Shown here piece by piece: positions 20,799 to 32,147 of a DNA stretch of 64,000 bases. The notes under the pieces are model-generated. The model was not told the origin of the DNA, did no database searches, and saw only the letters and a list, made by a program, of their open reading frames with translations. Each line of letters begins with the position of its first letter. The stretch's first letter is position 1. This stretch comes from Mucidula mucida (Eukaryota; Basidiomycota; Agaricomycetes; Agaricales; Physalacriaceae), in contig JADNYV010000146.1 in NCBI GenBank assembly GCA_015501055.1, positions 1 through 64,000 on the forward strand. The letters are read 5' to 3'. Position numbers and translations under genes: made by a program.

Positions 20799-21793
20799 CT
20801 ACATGAACAAGGAGGCCAACACAATGCCTCCCATCGCGGTCGCGACACCCTCCAACCTGGACACAACGCGCGGGGCATCAGAAGAATCCGTGCTGGAGCT
20901 GGAAATGCCACCAGCAGCCTGGACGGCGCTGTTCAGGAAACCCTCGCCACAGACGGACGTGATGCCCGTGTACAGCGACGCCTGTCCGCTCATCAACGCA
21001 CTCTGCGCAATACCAGGGCCATAGGGGATCTTGGCCTCAAAGTCCATGTACGCAGACATGATGTTGGACGTGCAGGTGGTGCAAAGCGTCGAGGCTGTGC
21101 CAGAGCCGTTGAGGAACAGGTACACGAGGTTGCTGTTCGCCCAGGTCGTCGCGTTAGGGGTTGTGACGGTAACGTCTGCGCGGCGGGAGATGGAGGCGGT
21201 GGTGGTGAGGTAGTCCTCTAAGGTGGAGACATCGACCGCCGAGGAGCCCGCGTACGCCGCATTGTTGACGCCCGCAGAGGCGGACGCCGTGCTGGATGCC
21301 GACTGGACGAGGCAGTAGTTGCCGCCGTCGTTCTTTGTGCAGAGGGCGTTGTGGAAGGGTACGATGGCGTAGAGCGTATCGTAGGTAAGGACAACATCGG
21401 GCATCGGCTCGCTGGTCAGCTCTGCATAGCACGCCGAGGAGAACTCGGTGAGCAGAGGCCGCACATCGGTATCGCTGCACGAGGACGCGCAGAGGGTATT
21501 AAGTGTCTTGGTTATGCCAGACACCGTCGGCGTGTCGGTAAAGTTGCCAGGGGAATATGCGGATGAGGCAGACACCATCGAGTTGGCGCACTTGTCCAGC
21601 GTTGTATCCGAGTTCAACTTGTTCAAAAACGTTTTGCAAGCGGTGCTGGCCGCGCTGGGAATAAGCGCATTGGCCGTCGACGTTGATGACTATCGGAAAA
21701 TCAGGGAAAAAAAGTGGGTAAATGTAGGAGCTCGCGGACCTGGGCGTAGGCTGCCGTCGTGAGCAAGGATAACACTGCGAGTGAGGCAATCAT
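20799..21793 (-). CDS. Secreted, probably GPI-anchored protein (DUF7729-like)
   Basis: Two exons: 21740-21793 (MIASLAVLSLLTTAAYAQ, a complete signal peptide) and 20799-21689, separated by a 50-bp intron ending CCGATAG. The 314-residue product is rich in Ser and Thr and has about ten spaced cysteines (LDKCANS, LCASSCSD, SACYAE, LCTKND, YCLVQS, LCTTCTSN, VCGEGF). It ends in a hydrophobic tail after SDAPRV (GVATAMGGIVLASLFM), as in GPI-anchor signals. The layout resembles the fungal DUF7729 group, but this is from memory of the pattern only. Likely on the cell surface or in the wall; the function is unknown. The donor GTCCGC is unusual but the frame on either side fits. Confidence 0.75.
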
Positions 21794-22211
21794 GGTGGTG
21801 GTGTTAATGAAAGGTAGAAAAAGAGTGACAAGTTGTGGTCGCCAACGACGACGAGAACAGCGACGAAGATGGGTGTTTCGATGACAAGGTAGCTGATCGG
21901 ACACAAGGTCGTTTTTGATGTATAAACGGCTGTCAACATCGAGTGGCGTGGGAGCCCGTGTACTCTTGGCACGGCACAAGATCCCCGAAGAAATCAAATA
22001 TCTTTCATTCTGATCTGCACCTTAAACTGCGCAGGATTCGCGGGCTTCATGAACACAATGCTAATCCCTTCAGAGATCCTATAGCAATGAATAGAGTACT
22101 TATTAGCCCCGTCAAGATGTAGAGGTACTATATAGAACATCAATGCATATGACCTGGTTCCTGACTTGTCAAGGAAAGGAGCAAGTCAAAAAGTTATCCT
22201 ATATGCTATAA
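21794..22211. other. Intergenic: upstream region of the secreted-protein gene
   Basis: About 420 bp between the start of the secreted-protein gene and the 3' end of OXA1. Pyrimidine-rich stretches on the minus strand fit a fungal promoter; nothing more specific was seen. Confidence 0.4.
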
Positions 22212-23581
22212 TCATCGTCGACGAGGTTTCTTCGTAGCAACAGCCTGAGTGGGTTGGAAAAACCACGCTCTAAAGTCACTCCAAGCCTCTCGCGCGGTTG
22301 GCCCAAGAGTCCTCAAGCTGGGGAGGAACGGAACATAGAACCTTGGAGCAAGTCCAAGCCGCGCCCTCACCGCAGGATGACGCAGAATAAGTGACTGCGC
22401 CTGCATCACGGCCGCGGTGGCCATGATGTATGTCGCAACGCCCTTGAGTCGAATATCAGCTCTGCATTTCAATACCAAAGAAGAAAGCAGATACTCACCG
22501 CCGTACCACCAACAGCCCAAAACGAAAAAGGGATCAGAGCTGGAAGGGCAAAACTCAGTAAATCCATCCTCTTAACATATCCTTCAGTTCCTGGGTCGCC
22601 CAGCGCAGCCTGAAGAACGATTCATATTATCTTACACATAAACAGAACAAGAATGCGCACCCTGATAGCCACGAACGTCATTCCGCCCATCCCAGCACAC
22701 ATCCAAACCGGGGCAGTAGCCGACATATCTGGGAGCAGCCAAAATCCACTATACTGCGCCACCTGAGGGACATTCCACACAATACGCGCCGTCGCATAAA
22801 ACGTCGCAAACGACCACACAATAGGCACACCCCCACTCAACACGGCCTTCCCCACGCTATACCCCGAGTCCGCCAACAGCTTCTGCGTTTTCCTCGCCGC
22901 GACAGACTGCACCAGCACATCGTGCCTTTTCGCAGCCTCCTTGATCTTGGCCTGCTCAACTTCCAACTGCGGGCGTATAGAGGACATGCGGCTGCTGAGC
23001 TGCAGCGCTTGGATGCTGAGCGGGGCGACGACGAGGCGCGCGATGATGGACGAGGCGAGTATCGTCCAGAACCACGGCAGGCCGACGGAGATGTGTATGA
23101 ACTGGATGACATAGCGGAAGAGGGCGGCTGGTGTCCAGCCCATGAGACCCATTGACGCGAGGTCGCCGTATTGGAGAGGAGTGAGGGCAGCCATGAGAGC
23201 GTCTACCGACACGTCTGGAGTGGATGAGGTAGCGACATCCACGGCGGACGAGGATACGACTTCGGACACGGGTGTGCTGCTAGCGGCTTCAGTTATGGGT
23301 GGAGAGGCAATGCTCGCTACAGCTTCATCTGCTGGTTGTGGTAACGTCGAAGGTTCTGGGGAAGTAGCAGTTTCTGGAGGGGGTGTAGGTATTTCCGAGG
23401 GAGTTTCCGGTATAGGTTCCGGCGCCTTTTTAGAAAGATACTGAACCCAAAAGCGTTTGGGCGCGTGGTGGAGAATGGACGCGATGCCAGCACATTCCGA
23501 ACCGGCTGAGGGCTCCTGCAAAGCTATCATGACTTTTGGTGAATCAAGACGGCACACAAAGCGTCCTGCGTACCTGTACAT
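22212..23581 (-). CDS. OXA1: Mitochondrial inner-membrane insertase, OXA1/YidC/Alb3 family
   Basis: Inserts proteins, including mitochondrially encoded ones, into the inner membrane. Three exons: 22661-23581, 22499-22609 and 22212-22442, with introns of 51 and 56 bp in phase 0. The product is about 420 residues. The N-terminus is Arg-rich, followed by a Pro/Ser/Thr-rich stretch. The 60KD_IMP core comprises helix PWFWTILASSIIARLVVAPL, the charged loop RPQLEVEQAKIKEAAKRHD, helix GVPIVWSFATFYATARIVW, then PVWMCAGMGGMTFVAIR, LLSFALPALIPFSFWAVGG and TYIMATAAVMQAQSLILRH, giving the usual five helices. The C-terminus is basic (TKKPRRR). The 5' end is the least sure: a short upstream exon or the next Met (23529) are alternatives. 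Neighbours are unrelated. Confidence 0.88.
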
Positions 23582-23699
23582 TCCGACTACACACCCGATT
23601 CCAGTTAGTAGCTAGAGCAATATACCGGCGCGGGGCACGTACCTCAAGCGAACATTTGTCCGACATCGAGCACTAGAAATGGACATTTAATACTCCACG

Positions 23700-24426
23700 G
23701 GGTCGATTAGAGAGAAGAGAACCTTGACAAGCAAAGCCTCCCGGCAGACGATATCCCTCGGATGTTCTGCATTTTAGCGGCACCCGCCCAAGCCCGCTCA
23801 AAATATCAGAAGGTGGTGGTGGATCGGAAGGAAAAATTGGATGCCCACGTGATCGAAGGTTAGTTCCCAAAATAGACACGGCACTCTCCTCCCTTCTCCT
23901 TCGTCTCTATGCTCAGTTAGTGACCCATTACGCTATGTCACAGAGGAAAGTGATGTAGGGGCATCTAGTTCTTGGGTTTCATTTTGACGATCTAACGTAT
24001 TCGATAAAAGCTACGGAATAGCTCTCGGTGAGACGTTTACTGCGATGAGACGAAGCGCTGGAAAATGCTTGACTCCGCTTTGCTAGCCGATGTGTATTAT
24101 GAGGATTGTGTGAAGCGCCTAGTCGTCGTCCAGGTACCCAATGTCGGACTGCATGATGTCGCTGCTGGCATCATATTTCCTCACAGCGACCACCGACAAA
24201 GCTGGTACTACTGCTGGCTCTGGTACCCTGGCTTCCGATGATTAGTTGCGGCTGGCCTTGGCCGAGTACAGCCATGTCCTTCAGATCAACGCACCTCTCG
24301 TTGGATACACGACAACCACTCTGATGCGGAGCCTGGGACACGACAAAGGTTATAACATATCTCGTACTACAGCTTTGATTCCTTGTTGGCCGACCTCTGA
24401 TAATTCTCAACAAGATCTCTGCCCCT
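23700..24426. other. Stretch with no recognised gene
   Basis: Lies between the 5' side of OXA1 and the aldolase remnant. Short frames only, with no motifs. Confidence 0.45.
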
Positions 24427-25313
24427 CTAAACCCCCGTCTCGATACCATTCTTGAGAACTAATACATCAGCAACGGTCGTGATCAGGCGATAGCCTGCCT
24501 TGAACTTGTCTACGATGCCGCTCTCTGGCACGAACCCGACGAGAGGCTTGCGGTACTGGCGCGCAAGCAACTCGATGCGCTCTATAGCTTCCTTGGGATC
24601 GTGGCCCAGGTCGTTTCCTAGATCAGTTGGTCCAATCACTAAAAGTTAAAACAAGCCAGCATCACGCTGAGTGTCATGAATGACAGCCTCACTAATAGCA
24701 TCGACACCCTCAATCTGCAGAATCTCCTCGAGATTCTCGACGCCTAATCCGCTCTCGATGGTCGCTCGCGACGTCCATCCAGGTCTTTCCCTCCGGGGCG
24801 GCGAGTTGGGCTCCAGGAAAGACTGTGGACGTTAACGACGCGCCGAGCCGCCGACTTAAGTATGTACTTACGGACACACGGCGCGAAGGACCTGTTTCCT
24901 TGCGGCGGGAACCTCGCGGCAGCGATTGACGCGCGTACCTGGGCGGGAGTTTCCGTGTGGAGGATAATAATCCCGCCTGCGCCTGCGTGACCCAGTCGTG
25001 CGCGGCGGACGACGGGGATGATGCGGCCTTGGGAGTACATCCTCAATGTCTGGATCTGCCATGGTAGGTGTCTATAAACATGTATTTTAGAGAAGGAGGA
25101 AAACGCGCGAACCATGTCAGCCATGAAAGCGGGGTATGCTCTGCATCGACGACGACCCAGTCGACGTTGGTGGCTGCGACGACCTTGCAGATTTCTATGG
25201 AGGGAAGACCAGCCCAGTACCCGAAGAGGGGCTGTGTCGTTCTTTATGGTGTCGGCGATGGCCTGGCGCATGTTGGGTGATTGGCGTATGTGGAGGGCGT
25301 TGTATCGGTCCAT
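24427..25313 (-). pseudogene. HpcH/HpaI aldolase-like gene, apparently frame-broken
   Basis: Family enzymes cleave 2-keto-3-deoxy acids using a divalent metal in a TIM barrel. Pieces in order: NMRQAIADTIKNDTAPL; FGYWAGLPSIEICKVVAATN with VDWVVVDAEHTP (metal/base region); YSQGRIIPVVR; GAGGIIILHTETPAQV; FPPQGNRSF; TIESGLGVENLEEILQIEGV; then MIGPTDLGNDLGHDPKEAIE to the stop at 24427. An intron (GTGAGGCTG...TTTTAG, about 24639-24693) splits the codon for the Met in MIGP, and one starting GTAAGTACA follows FAPCV. Between PL and FGYW, and between HTP and ADMVRAF, the frame changes by one base with no usable splice sites, so the gene looks inactivated. Sequencing indels cannot be excluded. Confidence 0.65.
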
Positions 25314-25319
25314 GGTGAA

Positions 25320-26287
25320 TTTGCGAATCTAACTCTTGAGGCGAGATAGGAAACTACAGCTTTCTTATAGAGATAAATTCTTCAAGTTGCTTTACAATCC
25401 GATTAGTAAGACACTGACCGCCCCGTGCCCTTGTATGCAGAGTAATGATCTAGCTCCGTCTACAAAGGATTCTCATATCCCATCGAGGGCCGAGTAAGTC
25501 AATGCGCTGTATGGTGAAGTAGGTAGTTGAGTCTCAGTCACCAGGACGGAGTCATAGTATCTGCTTAAGAGCAATTGCGCCACTCAAATATTCTGTCGAA
25601 AAGTCAAAGGTTCTCCAACAGTATGAAAGATAATTTGCGACCTTGCGGGCTCAGTCGGATCCTGTGAGTAGGAACCCCCCGCTACTTGAAAGAGAAAAAT
25701 TCGCTTACTCAGCTGATAGATAGATGAGTATCTGGAATGTCAGCGTCGAGCTTTCTTCTAAGTTGTATTACAAAGACTTGCATGTGCCTTCCGCTCCGTT
25801 CTAACTTCTGCGCCACAGTCGCAGATGGGTGTCCGGCGATGAAAGATTGTAATATCAACTTGTAATAGACGGACTAGGAATACACGGGCTCTTATGATGC
25901 CGAGTACCTGCTGCTTTCATGGTGAACTTGACCGGCGGCGAGGAGGGAAATGACGTGTCTTACCCTTCTTCCTTTTTCCTCTCATCATAAACGCTTCCGA
26001 TTCTGACTATCTCAATATCCATCGCGTACCAGTGCGACCTCGATAGTTAACAACGCATCTAGTCGATCTTTATGCTAGCTCTGGCCGTCAGTCAGGGTAG
26101 CTCTCAGAGTCCCAGCCTTCTGTAGATACAGAGACAAAGTCCAAGAACTCCTTCTTGCTCAGCTTTGAAAACAGTGGCAATGTTTCTTCATGGATTCGAC
26201 TCGACGAGCAAGACTTGGTGGTCGACGTGAGTTTTATCTGTCAACTCATTCGATTTACATCGAATGCTAATACAGAGCCGTTACTGC
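25320..26287. other. Stretch with no recognised gene
   Basis: Nearly 1 kb between the aldolase remnant and the first DUF6535 gene. No frame with coding character or motif was found on either strand. Confidence 0.45.
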
Positions 26288-29206
26288 TCATTGCTCATTC
26301 AGATTCTCAAGGTCGGGCATCAAGACTCCGTCGACCTGCACGAGAAAATTCGTCAGTAAAGTGCATCCTCCGCATCTAATTGTAATGCACTGACATGTTC
26401 AGCGTTTTCCAAGACTTCGTGTAGTGCTTCCAAGGCTATTTTCAGATTTTCTCGCATATCTGGATCAGCAAATCGGCGTGCAATCCATTCTACCAAAGGA
26501 TATTTACGGAATGCCTCTGTGGTATTGAGGCTCTGGAGGGAGGATGGCCACGGGAAGAGAGATATCTCTGGGTTTGGTGTTTGAGCCCATGTAAGGATGT
26601 CTTGAAGTGCCGAATGACAGCCACTCCATGACGCATGGCTTGGGCAGATTTTGGCTAGCTTTTCGATATGTTGATCCACCCCTGTCGCGATTATCAGCAT
26701 AAAAGCGAGTATGAGCTGTTGCGGTTGGTGGAGATATTGGCAGAACTCGCGACGGTTCGAGATCGATGTCAGAGTACGAAGACCCTCGATATAGCCCCCG
26801 ATAAACAGTTCCAATGATGTACCCGTGCCGCCACATATCGCCCATTCTGTAAAGACGATTCCCATCCACCCTCTGCTAGTAAAGAGTCGGTACACTTTAT
26901 CGTGACCACGAGATAACGCATGGCCCATTACTTGTATGGGCGTCTTGAGGTTTGATGGTTGGTCATAGCTAAAAGTAGAATCATACTGAACAGAGTTATA
27001 GAAACCTGCCCAGGATTGGAGAAAGACGTCCAGTCCCGGAAAGTGGAATTCATACATGCAGGAGGATTGAAGGTAAAATGAGCGAATGTGATCTAGACAC
27101 AAGGAACGATCCGACTCTATAGTCGCTGTGAACGAGATGTCCCGAAACTCCTGGAGAACATTGATCAAGAAGTCGCAATCCACTGTGCAATAGTCCTTAT
27201 TTGGCATCACTCGATGACCTGCGATGAGCCCCACAACGCGCGCAAGAAGCTCGAGATGTTTTTGTTGTGCTACTGTCAAGTTGTCTATGTCATTATGGCG
27301 GTACAGTCGAAGTTTGGAGAGGGCCAGATTCCCAGCGGCGATCAATGTTCTGTGGTATGTAGATATGGATGCGCCGGCCGCGCTGTCATATGGCGCCAAG
27401 AGGGGCGTTCGGAGAACTCTGTCCCAAAATTGTGAGTGAAGGCGCAGCGAGACGACTTGCGGACCCGTCATGAATGGACCTCCGGGAGATGATAGAACAA
27501 CGAGTACCGCGGATAAGAATTGAGCCAATATAGATTCATCAATAACATTGCCTGCCACATTCCATGCAGACTGACTATATTGATCAAGCGCAGAGCGGAT
27601 TATTACTTCCCAAATGAGAGGCTGCATCCGCACCTCGGAGTGACGGATGAAGAAATCGATGTAATCGTAATACCGCTGCCCATAGGCATGCCATATAACA
27701 GCTTCGATGTGCGGATCCCAATTACCAGAATCCGCTTCACGGATGGCTGTTGGCCAAATTGTTTCATCGCCCATTGGAAGGAACAAAGAAGAACGGCAGA
27801 GGCGCTCCATCACCTGCAATTGGCCAGCACAGTCGAGAATTGGTAACACTTCAAGGACCAGCCGATTGCGTTGACTCTGCATATTGGTGGCCGCCCTCCA
27901 TTTTGTCAAAGCATAAGAGTGTGACTCGTCAGGAAGGCCACTGATGCCCTGTAAGACAAGGGTATGGACAGTCGGGTTCGACGACATCTGATACAGCCAA
28001 TCGAGAGCATCGACGGAGAGAGTATCATGCGCGTCTCGAACTGCGTCAGACTCTAGTTGGGTCAACGACTTCAAATTGGTCTGCAAAACATCCGAAGCCT
28101 GTTGTTGTGATGGGACAGCCGGCTTGTGGATGCCCCGATGCGCGACGAAACAATAATGTCGAAGAGACTGTATACCGAATGAAACAGTTTGACAAACATG
28201 ATGGATGAAGTCAGTGAGAGGTGTCTGATAGGGACACTGGGGAAAGATGATAGGAATGGCATTGCTAACAAGGTAGAGCACACAGACAAGGACTGTGATT
28301 GTGCCAACAGTCCATGCGAGCGAGGCGCGTAATGGGACGTAGAAAAGGGCGAGGCCGGCAAAGAACAGCATGAGGGAGATGTGCATAACGATTGGGAGCA
28401 TTCCAATGATAAAACGAACGCGCCACTTCTCGAGGCCCATGAAACGAAACTGGCGGACGTGGCTGCGAAGTCCCGGTGTACCAGAAGGAAAGGTCATGTA
28501 CCGGTGTAACCATTGCTTCACCAGAACAGCGGAGAGAGCAACGACGAGGCTGGTGACGAGACTGACAACCCAAAGCCCGTTTATCCAAACATCGATGGCA
28601 TCGGGATCGAATTTCGCTGCCGGGTTGACGGACGGAGTCGTGACATTCAGCGTCGTGCCATCCGCCCTGGCGAGCTGTACAAGGAGAAGATCGCGGAGCA
28701 GCAGTGCAGACATCTCCGAGAAATCTGCTTGGAGGTTCTGCGAGACCTGTACGAGGAACGATGTGACCACAGCAGAGAAGAGACCGGCCTAGTAGGGCTA
28801 GTAAATGAGATTGCCTCAAACACGATCTCAAAATACGTACGAAAACAAGCATTACATCGAGACCATCGCGAGACTGACCAACCATCTTCTCGTCGAAAGC
28901 GGCGGCCTCTTCGACATACACCCGCCATATCCTCGCATTGGGCGCGGTTTCTTGGCCATAAGGATCCTCTGGGAATCGCGCCACGTAGTCATCGTTGAAA
29001 AGAGGCCGCGGAGGACCCTGCCTTCGGGAGTCCTGCGCCAGCCCAAAGAACGTTTTCGTAGGCTGTGTGGGTTGAGGTGCAGATGCAGCAGCACCTGCCT
29101 GGGCGTTTCCCGCCTGCATTGGCATATTCTCCGTATCGGCGAGGCCGGTAGGAGACCCACTTGCAGGTATCTCTTCCCCGTCGTTGGATACTTCGCGGAA
29201 TGACAT
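26288..29206 (-). CDS. DUF6535 membrane protein, copy 1
   Basis: Three exons: 28841-29206 (122 codons from ATG 29206), 26395-28788 and 26288-26335, with introns of 52 and 59 bp. Product about 935 residues. The N-terminus has a low-complexity Gln/Pro segment (QPTQPTKTFFG). The DUF6535 region then carries hydrophobic helices (GLWVVSLVTSLVVALSAVLV, IIGMLPIVMHISLMLFFAGL, TVGTITVLVCVLYLVSNAIP) around the conserved KQWLHRYMTFPSGTPG. The remaining about 600 residues are soluble and helical. Function is unknown; the family is expanded in mushroom genomes. The last exon encodes VDGVLMPDLENLNEQ. The 5' part of exon 2 is nearly identical to copy 2, while the rest is clearly diverged. No disabling change seen. 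Confidence 0.85.
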
Positions 29207-29263
29207 GAGCGCGCTGGTGGTGTGAAAGCAAGATGTTTAACAGCCATTACGCGCGCACGTGCC

Positions 29264-29279
29264 TCGGTCCGATCGCGTC
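29264..29279 (-). promoter_or_regulatory. Shared 16-bp motif upstream of DUF6535 genes
   Basis: GACGCGATCGGACCGA (minus strand) lies 58 bp before the copy 1 ATG. The same 16-mer is found at 37372-37387 (minus, copy 2, 69 bp before the ATG), 46810-46825 (copy 3, 71 bp) and 55215-55230 (copy 4 relic, 58 bp). In each case a CACGTG hexamer or close variant follows. Conservation is stronger than in the surrounding 5' region, so it may be a regulatory site or the core promoter. Confidence 0.5.
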
Positions 29280-29630
29280 TGAGCTTCCATCCAAGTTGCT
29301 CGTGTTCGACGAGAGTCATTTGTTGGCTACAGCAAAGCTGTGCGTCTACGACTCGTTGGTGTAGGCGGAATTCTACATTGTAACATTGTACCTCCAGCCG
29401 GACGACAACACGGTGGCCTTTACATGTGCTTTGAACTTGATTGTCGTTTGGAATTCATACCCCTCTCAGAGTGATACTGGGTGAAATTGAACCACCTATC
29501 ACATTCTTGTATTCTCGAATTTTTTGTGAAATGACCGTTGATTGTCAGCCTCGTCTGTGCGTGAGAACGTTCTGCCGCCGGCAATCAAGCGTAGTTGGTT
29601 CGTTTCCTTTTCATTACTCTTCGTCTTACC

Positions 29631-31995
29631 ATGACCACGACGCGTGAAGCGAGGTTCATGAACCTCAACCCGCCGCATTATGGACGCGATGGTCTCGCAT
29701 CTCCCAGGCCCAAGTTTCCCCCGGGGAACTTTCTCGACACGCACATCGACGAAAATCTCGTCCTGAGGCGCGTCGTGATACATCTTCCTCTGCTGACAAC
29801 GTTAGCACACGTTGTCGATGCGAAACTTGGTGGCTTCTCTAATCGCCACATGATCCCAGATGACTTTTTCGGACGCCCACAGGACTGGTATCGTAGGTCG
29901 GTCGATGTGAACACAGCGGAGCCTATAGCTATGACACACCAAATGGGGGCTGGGTCTGTGGGCTCACAACTCGCGTCTAGCATATATATACACCCTGAGC
30001 AGCCGCAGAACTTCTCGGCACTTTCATGGGGATATTCTCAACTGGACACATGCGACCAAAACTCGTCAAGCTCTTTCCTTGTTGAACATGTCTTTCTTCG
30101 CTTCGCCGACTATAATGTGAGGGAGCCTCGCTTCTTAGAAAAGTTCCCTCCAGCAATGCGCCCTAAGCTTCTGGATATCGGAAAGCAGTTTCCTCACTGC
30201 GCAACTGCCATGTTCTTTTGTCCAGCTGCACATGAACTGCTTCGGAATATGGACATTGTGGCAGAGATGAAGGAGTTCCCTTGGACGTACAATTCGACTA
30301 CAGTCAATCCGTCTCCATCTCCGAAGGCGCCACGACCGCCTGATAACCCTCACCCGTTATGGCCTCTTCCCGAGCTTGATCCCGTCCCACGTCGGGATGG
30401 CCACATCCGCCGTAGTTCCCGTACCGACTCTCCCGTTGTGGACTACTGCTCGCCTGGGCGCGTCACGTCTATCGCGATGGGAGACTGGCATGACGACCCC
30501 ACTCAATACATTCAAAGGGTGAGTTTATTTCTTCTCTGGTATCTTTATTAAAATCGGTGCAGGCATGGGCAAACGCAGTAAGAGCTGACGCGTCGGTCAT
30601 TGTTTTCGACTGCGGGAACTACCTACGTATCGGTATCCGTCAACGCGAGAAGCAAACATTGATTTTGTCAGATTTACTTGACGTGTGTTGTGCGAAGAAT
30701 CCTGCGTATGGCAAGATTTGGGCTGGTACCCATATCGCTATCGCACAGGATGTAATGGAACGTTATCAGAACCGTCTAGCGTCTCGACCCGTTCCCGTAC
30801 CTCCTACCGGGCTAAAGCGTGTATCTCCAGAGATCGAGGAAGGCTCGAACAAAAAACAAAAGGCCAAAACGCGGAGCACACCCGGTGGCAAGGTATGTAG
30901 TATAAAGATCTTACCCAACGAAATCCTGACTAATTGGTAGAGATCTCAGTCGAAGCCTGGCACGTCGAAACAACATGGACGAACAGGGGGCCGTAAAAAA
31001 GTGAGGTTAATGCTCCAGATCAGTCCTGCTTTGTGTAATGTCCCTCAGTCGTCCGCTACAGAGGTAACCAAGACAGAAAATCATGATAAGGCTCGCCAGT
31101 TTTTGAACTTTCCAAATGTGCTGCTAATTGACATAACCCATCAAGGTCACTCCTCTTTCTTCAGGCACGGTTTCGCAGATGAATGTTCTCTTTGTCGTTT
31201 TATCGAGAGATTTTCTCACTAAATCAGTCTGCAGAATCTCGAAGCCTCGTTCTCTCGGCACGTTGCGATCGCCATATACCTTCGTTTCGGGATATATAAT
31301 TCTCCATCTCCTTCAATCCTTCTACAACCCGGGCAAAGGCGAAGGGCAGCCTACCCTCCCACTACTTATGTTACTCTAGTCTTGAACTCTCGGCTCGGGA
31401 CCGGTGCAACGGGTGATGTATTCGCGGCCACCATTCCCAATGTCAACCACGGACCGATAGTCGTGAAGCTAGCGACGACTTTCAGACGTCTATGCCGTTT
31501 ACGACACGAGTATTCTGTTTACGCTCACCTGAAGAACGCCAATGTGAAATGTATTCCACGCGTATTTGGCTTTTATCAGGATGCGCAACGCGGTGCTGGC
31601 GCGTTGATTTTGAGCAACGATGGACGCTCGCTCGGCGGGCGCCCAGGTAAACTCACGGCAGATGAAAAGTGCAAAGCCTTATCTCATCGATTATTGCCCT
31701 CTGACACAGTCACAGAACTCTTATACGTGCCGCGATGACTTCTATTCATGCCGCGGGCGTTTTACATCGCGATCTGAGAACGTGGAACATATTGGTGAAC
31801 GATGCGGGCGGCATCTCCATCATCGACTTTGACAGGGCAAACACTGATGCGCACGAAGACAACTTCCGCCTGGAATGGGAGCGGTTGGAAAAATTGCTGA
31901 AAGGGCAGCATGTTGAGAATGGTCAAGTCATCGGCAAAGATGGAATGCCTGCGAATATTGGTGATCTCGTGAACGATAACCCAGGCGTCGTGTAG
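29631..31995 (+). CDS. K1: kinase-like protein, left copy
   Basis: Multi-exon gene. Supported exons: 29631-30518, 30563-30892, 30941-31000, 31049-31063, 31235-31668, 31716-31995. Splicing between 31063 and 31235 is uncertain, with a possible extra small exon. The N-terminal 300 residues are a fungal-specific region of unknown role. Then come VFDCGNYLRIGIRQREKQTL and a Lys/Arg-rich, nuclear-signal-like stretch (KKQKAKTR). The C-terminal part is a protein-kinase fold: GTGATGDVF glycine loop, IVVKLA with the Lys, RHEYSVYAHL with the Glu, catalytic loop HRDLRTWN, and DFD where DFG is usual. It probably binds phosphate donors, but activity is uncertain because of the DFD. Related in style to mushroom FunK1-type genes. 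Converges with K2. Confidence 0.75.
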
Positions 31996-32147
31996 ATCAC
32001 GCTTTCAATAATATCTGCACCCATTATTCGTTATTATGATAGAACGAGTCGGATTGACTCCATGTGATGTAAGGCCACCAATACGTCTGACATCGACAAC
32101 AACGCTCTGTGTGTGTGCCCAGTAGCATGTAGCCTATTGAGCGTGTG

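Noticed and set aside
20799..21626. Start of the secreted protein at 21626
   Set aside because: A 50-bp intron links this frame to an upstream exon encoding a perfect signal peptide, so the start is 21793.
28265..29206. 313-codon minus-strand ORF running through the DUF6535 copy 1 intron
   Set aside because: Only its first 122 codons are coding; the rest is the intron and the wrong frame of exon 2. The spliced reading matches copies 2 and 3.
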